Below are positions 43,096 through 51,790 of a DNA stretch of 64,000 bases, one piece after another (position 1 is the stretch's first letter; the number at the start of each line of letters is the position of its first letter). The notes under the pieces are model-generated. The model did not search any database, had not been told where the DNA came from, and saw only the letters and a list, made by a program, of their open reading frames with translations. Source of the stretch: Bacillota bacterium (GTDB taxonomy: Bacteria > Bacillota > Negativicutes > Sporomusales > Sporomusaceae); the NCBI GenBank assembly GCA_023388195.1, contig JAEWGR010000082.1:1-64000 (forward strand). Reading direction: 5' to 3'. The position numbers and the translations under genes were made by a program.

Positions 43096-43256
43096 TAAAA
43101 CAAAAACACGAAGGGAACAGAACGACAACAGCGTCCTGTTTACCCTTCGTGGATATGCTTCAGTGATTCAGATCGTGGAGATGACAGAAAAAAACCGGTA
43201 CCGACCTTCAGATCGGTATTTGTTAAAATTATAACGTATTCTGTAGATCACTGCAA
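43096..43256 (-). promoter_or_regulatory. Promoter and attenuator leader of methyltransferase/transport cluster
   Basis: TTGCAG (43251-43256) and TATAAT (43228-43233) are 17 bases apart. A hairpin TACCGATC-TGAA-GGTCGGTA (43199-43218) with seven T follows. A long terminator then comes: CACGAAGGG (43107-43115) with CCCTTCGTG (43143-43151) and inner AACAG/CTGTT, then TTTTTGTTTT. The gene begins about 90 bases later, so transcription must pass one or two terminators. Confidence 0.7.
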
Positions 43257-43303
43257 TATTTTATTGTGAAAAGATTCCATAAATACTAATTAATCTGATA
43301 GTA

Positions 43304-45727
43304 TTACCTAAGTTCCCGTGCCAGCCGCATCCCGTTCAGGGTCACCAGCAGCGCTGCCCCGGTGTCGGCCAGCACAGCCAGCCAGAGGTTGGTAAAACCG
43401 GCAAAGGTCCCAATAACAAACACCAGTTTCACTACCAGGGAAAAGGTAATATTCTGCTTGATGATCGCTACAGTTTTCCGGCTGAGCTGCATTACATAAG
43501 CCAGTTTGCCCAGATCGTCAGACATGAGCGCAATGTCGGCTGTTTCCAGAGCCGTATCTGAACCGGCAACCCCCATGGCAATGCCTACATCGGCCGTTGC
43601 CAGCGCCGGCGCATCATTCACCCCGTCACCAACCATAGCCACACTGCCGTATTGGCTGGCCAGCTGTTTCAGGGTTGTCGCTTTATCGGCCGGCAACAGT
43701 TCGCTATAGAAGGCATCAAGCCCCAGACTGCCGGCCACAGCCTGCGCTACCCGGCCGTTATCACCGGTCAGCATCGACACATGTTCAACCCCGGCCGCTT
43801 TTATGGCCGCTACAGCTGCCGGGCTGTTATCGCGGAGGGTGTCGGCGACAGCAATAATACCAAACAATTCGGCGCCATTGCCTATCAGCATGACGGTTTT
43901 TCCCTGTTGTTCAAGAGCTGACACATTGCTCTCATACGCGGCAAGTGTGCAGCCTAATTCCTCAAACAGCCTTTGATTGCCCACATAAACCATCTGACCA
44001 TCAAGCTCGGCCTGCGCGCCCCGGCCAACCAGGGCCTTAAACTGAGTCACCGGCGGCAAGGTCTGGTTGCCGTAACAGGCCACAATGGCTTCGGCCAGCG
44101 GGTGTTCCGACCACTTCTCAATAGCAGCGGCCAGGGCCAGAACCTGTTGTTTATCAAGGCTGGCGGTTAAAGAGATAACATCGGTTACCATTGGTTTGCC
44201 AACTGTCAGCGTACCGGTCTTGTCAAAAGCAACGGCCCGAATTTTCCCCATTTGTTCCAGATAGGCCCCGCCTTTGATGAGCACCCCATGGCGCGAAGCA
44301 TTGCCGATCGCCGAAACAATGGAAACAGGTGTGGAAATGACCAGCGCGCACGGGCACGAAATGACCAGCAGCACCAACGCCCGGTAAAACCATAAATCAA
44401 AGGATGCGTTGAACAAGAGCGGGGGAATAACGGTCAGGCCCACAGCGGCCACGATGACAGCCGGGGTATAATACTTGGCGAATACATCAACAAATTGCTG
44501 CATCGGCGCTTTTTTCGCCTGAGCTTCCTCTACCAGGTGCATGATTTTAGCCAGCGTAGAGTCTTCGGCCAGCTTAGTTACCCTAATTTCCAGAGCGCCC
44601 TGTTCATTGACCGTACCGGCATATACTGTGTCTCCGGCCTGTTTTTCCACAGGCATGGATTCACCGGTAATGGCCGCCTGGGTGACTGTGGAATTGCCAT
44701 TGGTCACTATGCCGTCCATGGCCAGGCGTTCACCGGGTTTGACGAGCATAATATCACCAACAACAATCTCCTCCACCAGCAGGCGCAGTTCCTCGCCGTT
44801 GCGCCTAATCAAGGCTTCCGGCGGGGCCAGCTCCATCAGCGCCCGGATGGAGCTGCGGGTTTTATCCAGCGTATAAGCCTGCAGGGCATTGCCGAAGGAA
44901 AACAGGAACACTACGGTGGCGCCCTCGCTCCATTCACCGATTGCCGCCGCCCCGACCACAGCGATAACCATCAGGAAATTAGTGTCGAGAGTCATGCTTT
45001 TCAGGCCGTACAAGCCACTTTTGGCTACATGATAACCACCAATAATCATGGTCAGAATATATACCGGCACAAGCAATTGCTCACCGGTCCCGGCCCAGTC
45101 CAGGACAAGGGCAACTGCCAGCAGCAGACCGGACACAATCGTTGCCAGCATGCGCGGTTTTTGCCACCAGATCTGCTTTTCTGCTGCAGTATTGCCTGTT
45201 GCCTGATCCAGCTCGGCCTGATAGCCGGCCTGCTGCACAGTTGTCATAATTTCCTGCTCAGTAATCGTATGCTCCACCGTCATTTTACCGGCCCCGAAGT
45301 TCACGGCCACAGCCTGCACGCCGGTAAGCGCGGCAACCCGCTTTTCCAGCTTGGCTGCACAGTCGGCACAATCCAGACCGGTCAGACGGAAAACCGTTTT
45401 CCGGGCCCCCGGCACATCACTGACGGCTCTGGCCTCATAGCCAAATCCGGTGATCACCTGGACAATTTCTTCAGCCCCCATAACAGAGCTGTCATAGCTT
45501 ACCTTTAATTTGGCGGTGGCAAAATTCATTTGCGCCGCATTGACACCGCCAATGCGGCCTACCGCTTTTTCGACCTTGGCTGCACAATCGGCACAATCGA
45601 GGCCGTCAACCTGAAAGGTAATGTGCAGCAACTGAGCCTTGTCAAGCGCCATCGCTCCGGCCGTAGCCGTTACGGCCATCTCGCCGCAACAGCCGCAGCC
45701 GCAATGTTGTTCTTCCTGCTTAGACAT
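43304..45727 (-). CDS. Zn/Cd/Pb-type heavy-metal P-type ATPase
   Basis: An 807-residue P1B-type ATPase. A cysteine-rich start (CGCGCCGE) is followed by two HMA domains with GLDCADCAAK near residues 42 and 113. Further on are TGES, the CPC motif SCPCALVIS, the phosphorylation site FDKTGTLTVGKP, HPLAEAI and VGDGVNDAPAL. The last membrane helices carry a lysine and ADTGAALLVTLNG, the pattern of the Zn/Cd/Pb (ZntA/CadA) subgroup rather than copper pumps. It exports toxic or excess divalent metals across the inner membrane. It lies 12 bases after its ArsR-type repressor gene, with which it forms an operon. Confidence 0.92.
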   Translation of the reverse strand: MSKQEEQHCGCGCCGEMAVTATAGAMALDKAQLLHITFQVDGLDCADCAAKVEKAVGRIGGVNAAQMNFATAKLKVSYDSSVMGAEEIVQVITGFGYEARAVSDVPGARKTVFRLTGLDCADCAAKLEKRVAALTGVQAVAVNFGAGKMTVEHTITEQEIMTTVQQAGYQAELDQATGNTAAEKQIWWQKPRMLATIVSGLLLAVALVLDWAGTGEQLLVPVYILTMIIGGYHVAKSGLYGLKSMTLDTNFLMVIAVVGAAAIGEWSEGATVVFLFSFGNALQAYTLDKTRSSIRALMELAPPEALIRRNGEELRLLVEEIVVGDIMLVKPGERLAMDGIVTNGNSTVTQAAITGESMPVEKQAGDTVYAGTVNEQGALEIRVTKLAEDSTLAKIMHLVEEAQAKKAPMQQFVDVFAKYYTPAVIVAAVGLTVIPPLLFNASFDLWFYRALVLLVISCPCALVISTPVSIVSAIGNASRHGVLIKGGAYLEQMGKIRAVAFDKTGTLTVGKPMVTDVISLTASLDKQQVLALAAAIEKWSEHPLAEAIVACYGNQTLPPVTQFKALVGRGAQAELDGQMVYVGNQRLFEELGCTLAAYESNVSALEQQGKTVMLIGNGAELFGIIAVADTLRDNSPAAVAAIKAAGVEHVSMLTGDNGRVAQAVAGSLGLDAFYSELLPADKATTLKQLASQYGSVAMVGDGVNDAPALATADVGIAMGVAGSDTALETADIALMSDDLGKLAYVMQLSRKTVAIIKQNITFSLVVKLVFVIGTFAGFTNLWLAVLADTGAALLVTLNGMRLARELR

Positions 45728-45739
45728 CGGTTCTACCTC

Positions 45740-46105
45740 CTAACGTTTATGTGAAATATGCTCAAGACCCTGGCACATTAATGTGATTACATGGTCATCG
45801 TCCAGAGAGTACCATGCTTCCTTGCCTTCTTTACGGTACTTTACCAGCCGGGCTCCCCGCAGGGTCCGCAGTTGATGAGAGACAGCCGACTGATTCATTC
45901 CCAGCGTTTCCGCAATATCACACACACATAATTCCTGCTGGGATAAGGCATGTAATATTCTAATCCGGGTGGGATCACCCAGTATCTTAAACATATCCGC
46001 CAGATCCAGTACCGTACTGTCGTTCAGCACCGCCTTTTTCAGCCGTTCTATGACCTGGGGATGAAAACAGTATTGCTCGCAAATGTCACGATCAGAATCT
46101 TTCAT
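45740..46105 (-). CDS. ArsR/SmtB-family metal repressor (CadC-like)
   Basis: A 121-residue winged-helix repressor. The metal site of CadC type is visible: DICEQYC near the N-terminus and ELCVCD in the recognition region (about residues 58-63). The C-terminal helix DDDHVITLMCQGLEHISH could form the second zinc site of SmtB-type proteins. DNA-binding helices are FKILGDPTRIRILHAL and LGMNQSAVSHQLRTLRGARLVKYR. Metals such as Cd, Zn or Pb would release it from the operator overlapping its own promoter and switch on the pump gene. Confidence 0.92.
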   Translation of the reverse strand: MKDSDRDICEQYCFHPQVIERLKKAVLNDSTVLDLADMFKILGDPTRIRILHALSQQELCVCDIAETLGMNQSAVSHQLRTLRGARLVKYRKEGKEAWYSLDDDHVITLMCQGLEHISHKR

Positions 46106-46112
46106 ATCACAC

Positions 46113-46173
46113 CTCTTAATATATGCTTATATGTTCATATGTAATCATATGCTATGCAACACACAATTGTCAA
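46113..46173 (-). promoter_or_regulatory. Promoter and operator of the metal efflux operon
   Basis: TTGACA (46168-46173) and TATGAT (46144-46149) on the minus strand are 18 bases apart. The -10 lies in repeated CATATG/ATATG elements between 46113 and 46152, the type of AT-rich interrupted dyad bound by ArsR/SmtB proteins. The repressor gene starts at 46105. Confidence 0.75.
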
Positions 46174-46221
46174 TATAAAAATCTTCCTGTCAAGTTTCAG
46201 CATATAAAACGGTATGAATAA

Positions 46222-46250
46222 CAACAAAAAGACTACCCGCAGGTAGTCTT
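46222..46250 (-). terminator. Terminator downstream of tRNA-Cys
   Basis: AAGACTACC-TGCG-GGTAGTCTT with a TTTTT run on the minus strand, 29 bases after the tRNA 3' end. Confidence 0.85.
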
Positions 46251-46279
46251 AGACTTTCATATATGCATAAGAAAATAGT

Positions 46280-46354
46280 TGGAGGCGACACCCAGATTCG
46301 AACTAGGGGATAGAGGTTTTGCAGGCCTCTGCCTTACCACTTGGCTATATCGCC
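46280..46354 (-). tRNA. tRNA-Cys (GCA)
   Basis: The minus strand folds as a complete 75-base tRNA: acceptor GGCGATA with TGTCGCC, D-arm GCC..GGC, anticodon stem GAGG/CCTC with loop CTGCAAA (anticodon GCA), T-arm with GTTCGAATC, and encoded CCA. It stands alone between the metal efflux operon and a GNAT gene. Confidence 0.97.
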
Positions 46355-46457
46355 GTTGAAATGAATTGATCAGCGCCCATATATTCATACTGCCCGTATG
46401 GGACAAAAATCATTATATACTAGAATAATAAGATAGTCAAGCGCTGTCTACCCAGAA

Positions 46458-46916
46458 TTAATTGCCATTTGTCAGCAATAAGTTCATTACCAACCGGTCT
46501 TCTCCTTCGCCATATTCGTCGCGTCTGAATTCGGTAACCGTGAACCCCAGCTTAGCCTCATACACGTTTACAGCCGCTGCATTGGCAGGCGCTACAGTCA
46601 ATTCGACTTCTTCGATACCCTCTGCCGCTAAAGGAATAAACGTTTCCCTGATAAACCCAGTGCCTACTCCCTGGCCCCGCTGTTCCTTAGCAATAGACAC
46701 CCCGATCATGTAGGCTTTTTTGGGATTGTGCCAGTCTAGCATATATTGCACAGCACCGATGATTTTTCGCTCCTGCCTGGTGATATATACATGACCGTGC
46801 CGGATCAACGGCACTAAATGCCACTCATTCATGCCCCCGGTTCCAAAAGCGTCTGCTTCCAGTTCAACTAAGCGGCAGATGGTTTCCTTGTCAAAGGCCG
46901 TAAGCAGTTCAACCAT
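46458..46916 (-). CDS. GNAT-family N-acetyltransferase
   Basis: A 152-residue protein with the GNAT core: LVELEADAFGTGG at the start, KIIGAVQYMLDWHNPKKAYMIGVSIAKEQRGQGVGTGFI containing the acetyl-CoA loop (QRGQGVGTG), and VAPANAAAVNVYEAKLGFTVTE. It begins two bases after the racemase-family gene stops, so the two are cotranscribed. It may acetylate an amino acid or diamine produced by that enzyme; substrate unknown. Confidence 0.85.
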   Translation of the reverse strand: MVELLTAFDKETICRLVELEADAFGTGGMNEWHLVPLIRHGHVYITRQERKIIGAVQYMLDWHNPKKAYMIGVSIAKEQRGQGVGTGFIRETFIPLAAEGIEEVELTVAPANAAAVNVYEAKLGFTVTEFRRDEYGEGEDRLVMNLLLTNGN

Positions 46917-46917
46917 A

Positions 46918-47991
46918 TTAACCTCCAGAAAACTTTTTCCCGATATATTTGGATGAACAGGCTGATAAAATACCCGAGTAGTTCAACCGGAAACAAATGG
47001 CATCACCTACCTGGATTTTGGTCGCCGAATCGGTGGCATCAACAATAAGGTGATCACTGCTCGCTCCCAGGATCTTCAGGTTTTCATCAACCGGTATAAT
47101 GCCGTCAATATTTACATCCTGTTTGCCCAAAGACAAAATAGCCCGCTTCCGGATGCCTTCGTCCTCAAACTGCGGTATATTCCCAAAAGCGTCCCGGCCA
47201 ATGTCACCAATAGGAACCGAGGGCTTTGCCTTAAACTCAATAACCTCGGCCTGCAGCAGGAAGGCATCGTCACAAAGCCAGGAAATTCTCCTGTTATTCG
47301 TACTGTCTGTACCCAGTAATATGCCTTCCCCGATTCGTAGCTGATTGACGCCGGCCGGAACGGTATTGGTCTCTACCAGTGCTAAGGACGAGGTTCCGCC
47401 GCCGGATATAATCTCAAGTTCGAGTCCCAGCTGCTTTTCAATGCAAGCTCCCAGCTCGACAAGCAGGCCTAAATTTTTTATACTCGGCAATACACCGCCG
47501 AAGCAGCCCATATTAGTGCCTAAACCAAGCAGCTTTACCCCTTGTAAACGGGAAATTTGCCTGGCCATCGCGAGCACATTTTCGGCCAGCACACCTTCCC
47601 GGAGGTCACCGACATCAGCCATTAATATAATTTGATGACGGTAGTTCAGCTTTTCAGACGCCTGCGCCAAGGCTTTAATAACAGCAAGTTCTGAGTTTAC
47701 ACTGACATTGGTATAGCGCACAACCTCTTCGACGTTACTTAATGTAGGTATTCTCAGCAGGGTAATCTCCTGGTCAAAACCGCAGTTTCTAAGCTCTATT
47801 ATGTTTTCCATCCTGGCATCGGCCAGGCCATCCACGCCGCCTGCCACCATGGCTGCCACAATTTGCGGAATAGCACTAAAACCCTTTGTCACTCCCAGCA
47901 CCTGAATGCCTTGCTGACTACAGCGCGCTTTTACCTGCGCCGTATTATACTTGATTTTATCTAAATTGATTTCAAGCAATGAGCTGACCAT
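46918..47991 (-). CDS. Alanine/ornithine racemase family PLP enzyme
   Basis: A 357-residue protein with the fold of alanine racemase N-terminal domains: INLDKIKYNTAQV, then VLGVTKGFSA with the PLP lysine, and ADARMENI, EIISGGGTSSLAL and QLRIGEGILLG. Its length and motifs fit the ornithine racemase (Orr) or YhfX-type group rather than standard alanine racemase. Orr interconverts L- and D-ornithine in oxidative ornithine fermentation of clostridia; no other gene of that route is in the window, so the substrate is open. It lies after thiM-thiW in the same direction but behind a terminator (48047-48067). Confidence 0.8.
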   Translation of the reverse strand: MVSSLLEINLDKIKYNTAQVKARCSQQGIQVLGVTKGFSAIPQIVAAMVAGGVDGLADARMENIIELRNCGFDQEITLLRIPTLSNVEEVVRYTNVSVNSELAVIKALAQASEKLNYRHQIILMADVGDLREGVLAENVLAMARQISRLQGVKLLGLGTNMGCFGGVLPSIKNLGLLVELGACIEKQLGLELEIISGGGTSSLALVETNTVPAGVNQLRIGEGILLGTDSTNNRRISWLCDDAFLLQAEVIEFKAKPSVPIGDIGRDAFGNIPQFEDEGIRKRAILSLGKQDVNIDGIIPVDENLKILGASSDHLIVDATDSATKIQVGDAICFRLNYSGILSACSSKYIGKKFSGG

Positions 47992-48037
47992 CGTCTACCT
48001 CCGTCAACCACGTCATCGCTATAGTATTTCCACAATT

Positions 48038-48067
48038 AAATAAAAGAAAGCCTTGTTGCCAGGCTTC
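48038..48067 (-). terminator. Terminator after thiW
   Basis: AAGCCT-GGCAACA-AGGCTT followed by TCTTTTATTT on the minus strand, between thiW (ends 48097) and the racemase-family gene (starts 47991). Confidence 0.78.
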
Positions 48068-48096
48068 CTGCAAATTCTTATTTATTCAGGGTTGAC

Positions 48097-48600
48097 TCAG
48101 CCTCTGCCGTCCACCTTGATTTTTGCCTGCAGCAGGGCTGGAAGCGGGGTTTTATACAGACAGTAGGCTATTATACTGCCCCCGGCGCTGCTAATAAGAA
48201 AGGGAATTACAAAGAAGAACGCCCCTGCCTGGGACCCAAGAAAATAACTGGCAACAGGATAGGCCAATAAGGCGCCAATGACCCCTGTGCCGATCAGTTC
48301 ACCGATTATCGCTCCCCAGATACTATTGGTCTTTTTATATAAGATTCCGGCTAAAGCCGCCCCGGCCATACTGCCGGGAAAAGCCAGTAAAGAGCCGGTT
48401 CCCAGTATATTGCGCAATAGGGATATCCCAAAAGCAGCGCTTACAGAATACCGGGTCCCCAGCAGCACTGCCAGCAATACGTTAATTACATGCTGGATCG
48501 GAAAACATTTTGCTATCCCCACAGGGATATAAACAAGATGGGCTGATAGTACCCCCACAGCTATAAAGATGCCTGTATACGCTAATTTTCTGGTTTGCAT
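48097..48600 (-). CDS. thiW: ThiW-family ECF transporter S component
   Basis: A 167-residue, very hydrophobic protein with five to six membrane segments. GIFIAVGVLSAHLVYIPVG, KCFPIQHVINVLLAVLLG and AFPGSMAGAALAG are typical of ThiW, the substrate-binding S component for a thiazole precursor of thiamine. It lies five bases after thiM, which phosphorylates the same thiazole, so salvage of hydroxyethylthiazole is the likely role. It needs a shared ECF energy module encoded elsewhere. Confidence 0.88.
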   Translation of the reverse strand: MQTRKLAYTGIFIAVGVLSAHLVYIPVGIAKCFPIQHVINVLLAVLLGTRYSVSAAFGISLLRNILGTGSLLAFPGSMAGAALAGILYKKTNSIWGAIIGELIGTGVIGALLAYPVASYFLGSQAGAFFFVIPFLISSAGGSIIAYCLYKTPLPALLQAKIKVDGRG

Positions 48601-48605
48601 ATTAT

Positions 48606-49430
48606 TTACTCCTCATTGAGTGACTCACTGAGTTTAATCAGTGGCCGCAGTGTTTCCGGCTTCATTGCCGCTATGGCATCAAGCAGCCGTATCCGGAAAG
48701 TTCCCGGCCCCTCCCGGGCTGCAAGGCTTTGTTCCGCCAGCTCGCCGGCGATTCCCATAACGGCTAGGCCAGCCACGGCTCCGCTGAAAGGATCATTGGC
48801 CACACTGCAGAAACCGGCAATCAAGGAGCCGGTCATACAGCCGGTGCCGGTGATGCCGGCTAACAGGGGATGGCCATTATGGATATGGCAAATGCGACGG
48901 CCGGTGGCAACCACATCGGTCTTGCCGGTGATAGCGACAACGCAGGCCAGTTTTTCCGAAAGCCTCCGGGCAAATTCACTGTTATCCTCTTCGGTTGTCG
49001 GCGAATCAACGCCCTGGAGATCACACCTAAGCCCCAGCAACGCTTTAATCTCTGCCTGATTACCGCGAATGACAGTTAGCGGCAATTCGGCAACAATTCT
49101 GGCAGCGGCCTCCCGACGCATTGTGGACGCACCAACACCCACAGGATCAAAAATAATGGGAATCCCCTTTTGGGCGGCTCCCTTGCCGGCGGTCAGCATT
49201 GCTTCCAGCTTAGGCGGATTCAGCATCCCTATATTTAACACCAGCGCTGAGGCCTGAGCGACTATTTCCGCCACCTCGCCGTTGTCTTCGGCCATAACCG
49301 GTGATGCCCCAATCCCCAATGTCACATTGGCACAGTCATTGATGCTGACATAGTTTGTCAGATGGTGAATAAGGGGCCGCTTCTCCCGTACTAAACGAAG
49401 ACAATCTACAATATGCTGCAATATAGCCAT
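48606..49430 (-). CDS. thiM: Hydroxyethylthiazole kinase
   Basis: From the ATG at 49430 (GGAGG nine bases upstream) the protein has 274 residues. It shows KRPLIHHLTNYVSINDCANVTLGIGASPVMA, LNIGMLNPPKLEAMLTAGK, DPVGVGASTMRREAA and the catalytic HPLLAGITGTGCMTGSLIAGF of ThiM. It phosphorylates 4-methyl-5-hydroxyethylthiazole for thiamine salvage. A longer frame from 49523 extends into the CLC gene and has no ribosome binding site. No THI-box riboswitch is present in the 53 bases between this gene and the CLC gene. Confidence 0.93.
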   Translation of the reverse strand: MAILQHIVDCLRLVREKRPLIHHLTNYVSINDCANVTLGIGASPVMAEDNGEVAEIVAQASALVLNIGMLNPPKLEAMLTAGKGAAQKGIPIIFDPVGVGASTMRREAAARIVAELPLTVIRGNQAEIKALLGLRCDLQGVDSPTTEEDNSEFARRLSEKLACVVAITGKTDVVATGRRICHIHNGHPLLAGITGTGCMTGSLIAGFCSVANDPFSGAVAGLAVMGIAGELAEQSLAAREGPGTFRIRLLDAIAAMKPETLRPLIKLSESLNEE

Positions 49431-49483
49431 CAGTACATACCTCCATGGCACCTGGTCAACGAGCTGCTTTAGTCTTATTATTA

Positions 49484-50830
49484 CTATTCGCTCTTTGACA
49501 GCCACTTCCTTCGCAGCATACAATAAAAGCTTTCTTGTTCAGGCCTGACGGCAGCACCTACACACTTGCCTTCATCATCACACAGGTACGGCCGTTTGCC
49601 GGTGGCGATAACCTGACTCGGATACACGCTGCGATGCCCTGACACCAAATAGCTTGCCAGACAGCCTATTGCCGCATAGGGAATAAGCGCACTGCCAAAT
49701 AACTCGGCTGTCATAAATACAGCCGCCACCGGGGTGTTCACTGTCCCGGCCAGCAAGGCCGCCATGGCGATAACAGCATAAAAGGATATATCCACAGCCC
49801 CGGCCAGCTGAGCAACCATATTACCCGTAACCGCCCCCACCACCAGAATCGGCGTAATAATCCCGCCTGTACCACCACAAGTCAGGGTTATTGCCGTAGC
49901 CACTGTCTTCCAAAAAAAAGCGTCCAAGCTAATAGGCTGGCCGCTGAGACTTGTTTCCAGCAATTCCAGACTCAGCCCCAAATACAGCGGGCTGATACTA
50001 TGGCCGATCAGTGTGAGTATCATCCCCCCGGCCAGTGCCTTTGCCGGCCGGCCTCCCGGCAAACCGGCAAACCACTGCTTTACCGCCAACATTATTTTAA
50101 TAAAAAATATCGCCATAAACCCGCATACCACCCCCAGACCGACCGCCTGGATAAGGAGATAAGACCCTGGCTGGACACTGACGGGAAGATAGAAATAAGA
50201 AATCCCCGCTAGCCGGCAGACATAGTAACCTGCCAAGCCAGCGATCAAAGCAGGATATAACGTATCATACAAAATTCTGCCGACAAATACTACCTCTACA
50301 GCAAATATTGCGCCGGTAACCGGCGTACCGAATACCCCGGCAAAACCGGCACTTACACCGCAAATGACAATTGTGCGGCAATCATCAGGACTAACCCGTA
50401 AAAATCTTGCCCAGGCCGAGGCGAGAGTGGCCCCGATCTGAGCGGCCGGCCCTTCTTTGCCGGCTGACCCACCGGCGGCAATGGTTACCACCGTTGCCAG
50501 AATTTTCACCGGCACGTCAGCCAGATGCAGAAAGCCGTTTTGCTGATGAATGGCGGCAATTACCTTGTCACTGCCGCCTGATACCTGCGGGGCCAGCCGG
50601 TTTACCAGCCAGCTGTTAAACATCAGTATGACCGCAATAAAAAAGGTATAATGCGGCACTTGCGTCCAAACACCGATCAGCCAGGTCAGCAGCCGCAAAA
50701 AAACAGCCACCCCCACCCCGGCCAGCCCCCCTGTTGTCAAACCCAGCAAACTCCATTTGAGCACATATAAAATTACATAGTTATGGGGTGACTGCCGCTC
50801 TCCCGGCCAAGGCCACAGTTTTTCAGCCAT
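49484..50830 (-). CDS. CLC-family chloride channel/transporter
   Basis: A 448-residue protein with about ten to twelve membrane helices. It contains the CLC selectivity signatures GGSDKVIAAI, GSAGKEGPAAQIGA (the gating glutamate in GKEGP) and GVSAGFAGVFGTPVTGAIFAVEV. It may be a Cl-/H+ exchanger or a fluoride or chloride channel; the serine of GSAGKEGP and the external glutamate fit the chloride type. No CBS domains are present. It ends 53 bases before thiM and starts six bases after the HPP gene, so it is likely cotranscribed with that gene. Confidence 0.9.
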   Translation of the reverse strand: MAEKLWPWPGERQSPHNYVILYVLKWSLLGLTTGGLAGVGVAVFLRLLTWLIGVWTQVPHYTFFIAVILMFNSWLVNRLAPQVSGGSDKVIAAIHQQNGFLHLADVPVKILATVVTIAAGGSAGKEGPAAQIGATLASAWARFLRVSPDDCRTIVICGVSAGFAGVFGTPVTGAIFAVEVVFVGRILYDTLYPALIAGLAGYYVCRLAGISYFYLPVSVQPGSYLLIQAVGLGVVCGFMAIFFIKIMLAVKQWFAGLPGGRPAKALAGGMILTLIGHSISPLYLGLSLELLETSLSGQPISLDAFFWKTVATAITLTCGGTGGIITPILVVGAVTGNMVAQLAGAVDISFYAVIAMAALLAGTVNTPVAAVFMTAELFGSALIPYAAIGCLASYLVSGHRSVYPSQVIATGKRPYLCDDEGKCVGAAVRPEQESFYCMLRRKWLSKSE

Positions 50831-50836
50831 GGCCCG

Positions 50837-51421
50837 CTACCACCAATAGCACGGATATTGCCGCTTGGCAGCCAGATTATTAATCCCTATACCAACAAGC
50901 ACCAAGATACAAATGCCCACACCGACCGGCAATAGGGGAAACAGCCAGCCCTGTCCGGTAATTACGGCAATCAGGGCGGTGGCCCCCGCCGGCGGGTGAA
51001 TGGTTCTTGTTCCCACCATAGCCGCCACTGCCAGCCCGACACTCAACGCCGCCGTATACCAGTGGGCCCCGGCCAGCTGATACACTATAACCCCGATTAC
51101 AGCCGACAATACATGGCCGGCAATCGCATTCCGCGGCTGAGCAAACGGTGCCGTCGGCGCGCCATAAATAAGGCAGGCCGATGCCCCCAGCGAGGCGACC
51201 AAAACCGGAATACCTTGCAGAAAAGTCAGATAGGTAACAATCGCAATACCGGTAAAGGATCCGACAAACGCCCAGAAACACTCGGATGCCGGCGGTGCAG
51301 CCACACCACATTTCCCCACGGTGGTTATCTTCCGGCAATATTGTCGTCCTGACGGGACGAGGTGTTCTGACCAGGTTGTTGACGAAGGCTGAGGTTCTTG
51401 TTGCGGTAGGCCGTTAGACAT
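50837..51421 (-). CDS. HPP-family membrane protein
   Basis: From the ATG at 51421 (GGGGGAG upstream) the product is a 194-residue protein. A soluble start is followed by four to five membrane segments with GVAAPPASECFWAFVGSFTGIAIVTYL, LVASLGASACLIYGAPTAPFAQPRNAIAGH and TRTIHPPAGATALIAV, the HPP motif. HPP proteins are membrane proteins implicated in nitrite or small-anion handling in some organisms; the role here is unknown. A start 39 bases further upstream has no site. Confidence 0.85.
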   Translation of the reverse strand: MSNGLPQQEPQPSSTTWSEHLVPSGRQYCRKITTVGKCGVAAPPASECFWAFVGSFTGIAIVTYLTFLQGIPVLVASLGASACLIYGAPTAPFAQPRNAIAGHVLSAVIGVIVYQLAGAHWYTAALSVGLAVAAMVGTRTIHPPAGATALIAVITGQGWLFPLLPVGVGICILVLVGIGINNLAAKRQYPCYWW

Positions 51422-51484
51422 TAACACTCCCCCTTCCCAGATACAGTTTTTTTCGGTCAAAATTTTATTTTACTGCCACCGAAA

Positions 51485-51514
51485 CAGGAAATGCCGTATA
51501 AACGGCATTTCCTG
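51485..51514 (-). terminator. Hairpin downstream of small membrane protein gene
   Basis: CAGGAAATGCCGT-ATA-AACGGCATTTCCTG, a 13-base stem that lies just after the 51521-51751 gene and before the HPP gene. The T run is short, so it may be a partial terminator of the lactate-permease unit. Confidence 0.65.
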
Positions 51515-51520
51515 AAACCC

Positions 51521-51751
51521 CTATTTTTTTGTAACCAACGGTACCAAACAGGCCAGCGTAAATACCAGATAGGACAGGTTAATCAAAAGGGGGTTATTTG
51601 TCACACCACCTTGGTGCGCCAAAATAAAACCCACCCAGAATGCCCAGAAAGCGGCATTCATTAGCGGAGTACGATATTTTTTTCCCCAGGGAACCGGCTT
51701 GAGAACAACATTCTGATTTTGATTCAGACCAGGTGTAGGGTTTGTCGACAT
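51521..51751 (-). CDS. Small two-helix membrane protein
   Basis: A 76-residue protein with a polar N-terminus and two predicted membrane segments (LMNAAFWAFWVGFILAHQGG and LLINLSYLVFTLACLVPLV). It begins 39 bases after the permease gene and probably shares its mRNA. No recognised domain. It may be a partner of the permease or of the energy metabolism genes; unknown. Confidence 0.7.
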   Translation of the reverse strand: MSTNPTPGLNQNQNVVLKPVPWGKKYRTPLMNAAFWAFWVGFILAHQGGVTNNPLLINLSYLVFTLACLVPLVTKK

Positions 51752-51790
51752 CCCGCTACCTCCTTTTACTATTCCGCATTTTTCGTTGCA

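Noticed and set aside
44495..45508. Long open frame (337 codons) on the plus strand.
   Set aside because: It lies wholly inside the P-type ATPase gene on the minus strand and shows no domain; high GC at third positions explains it.
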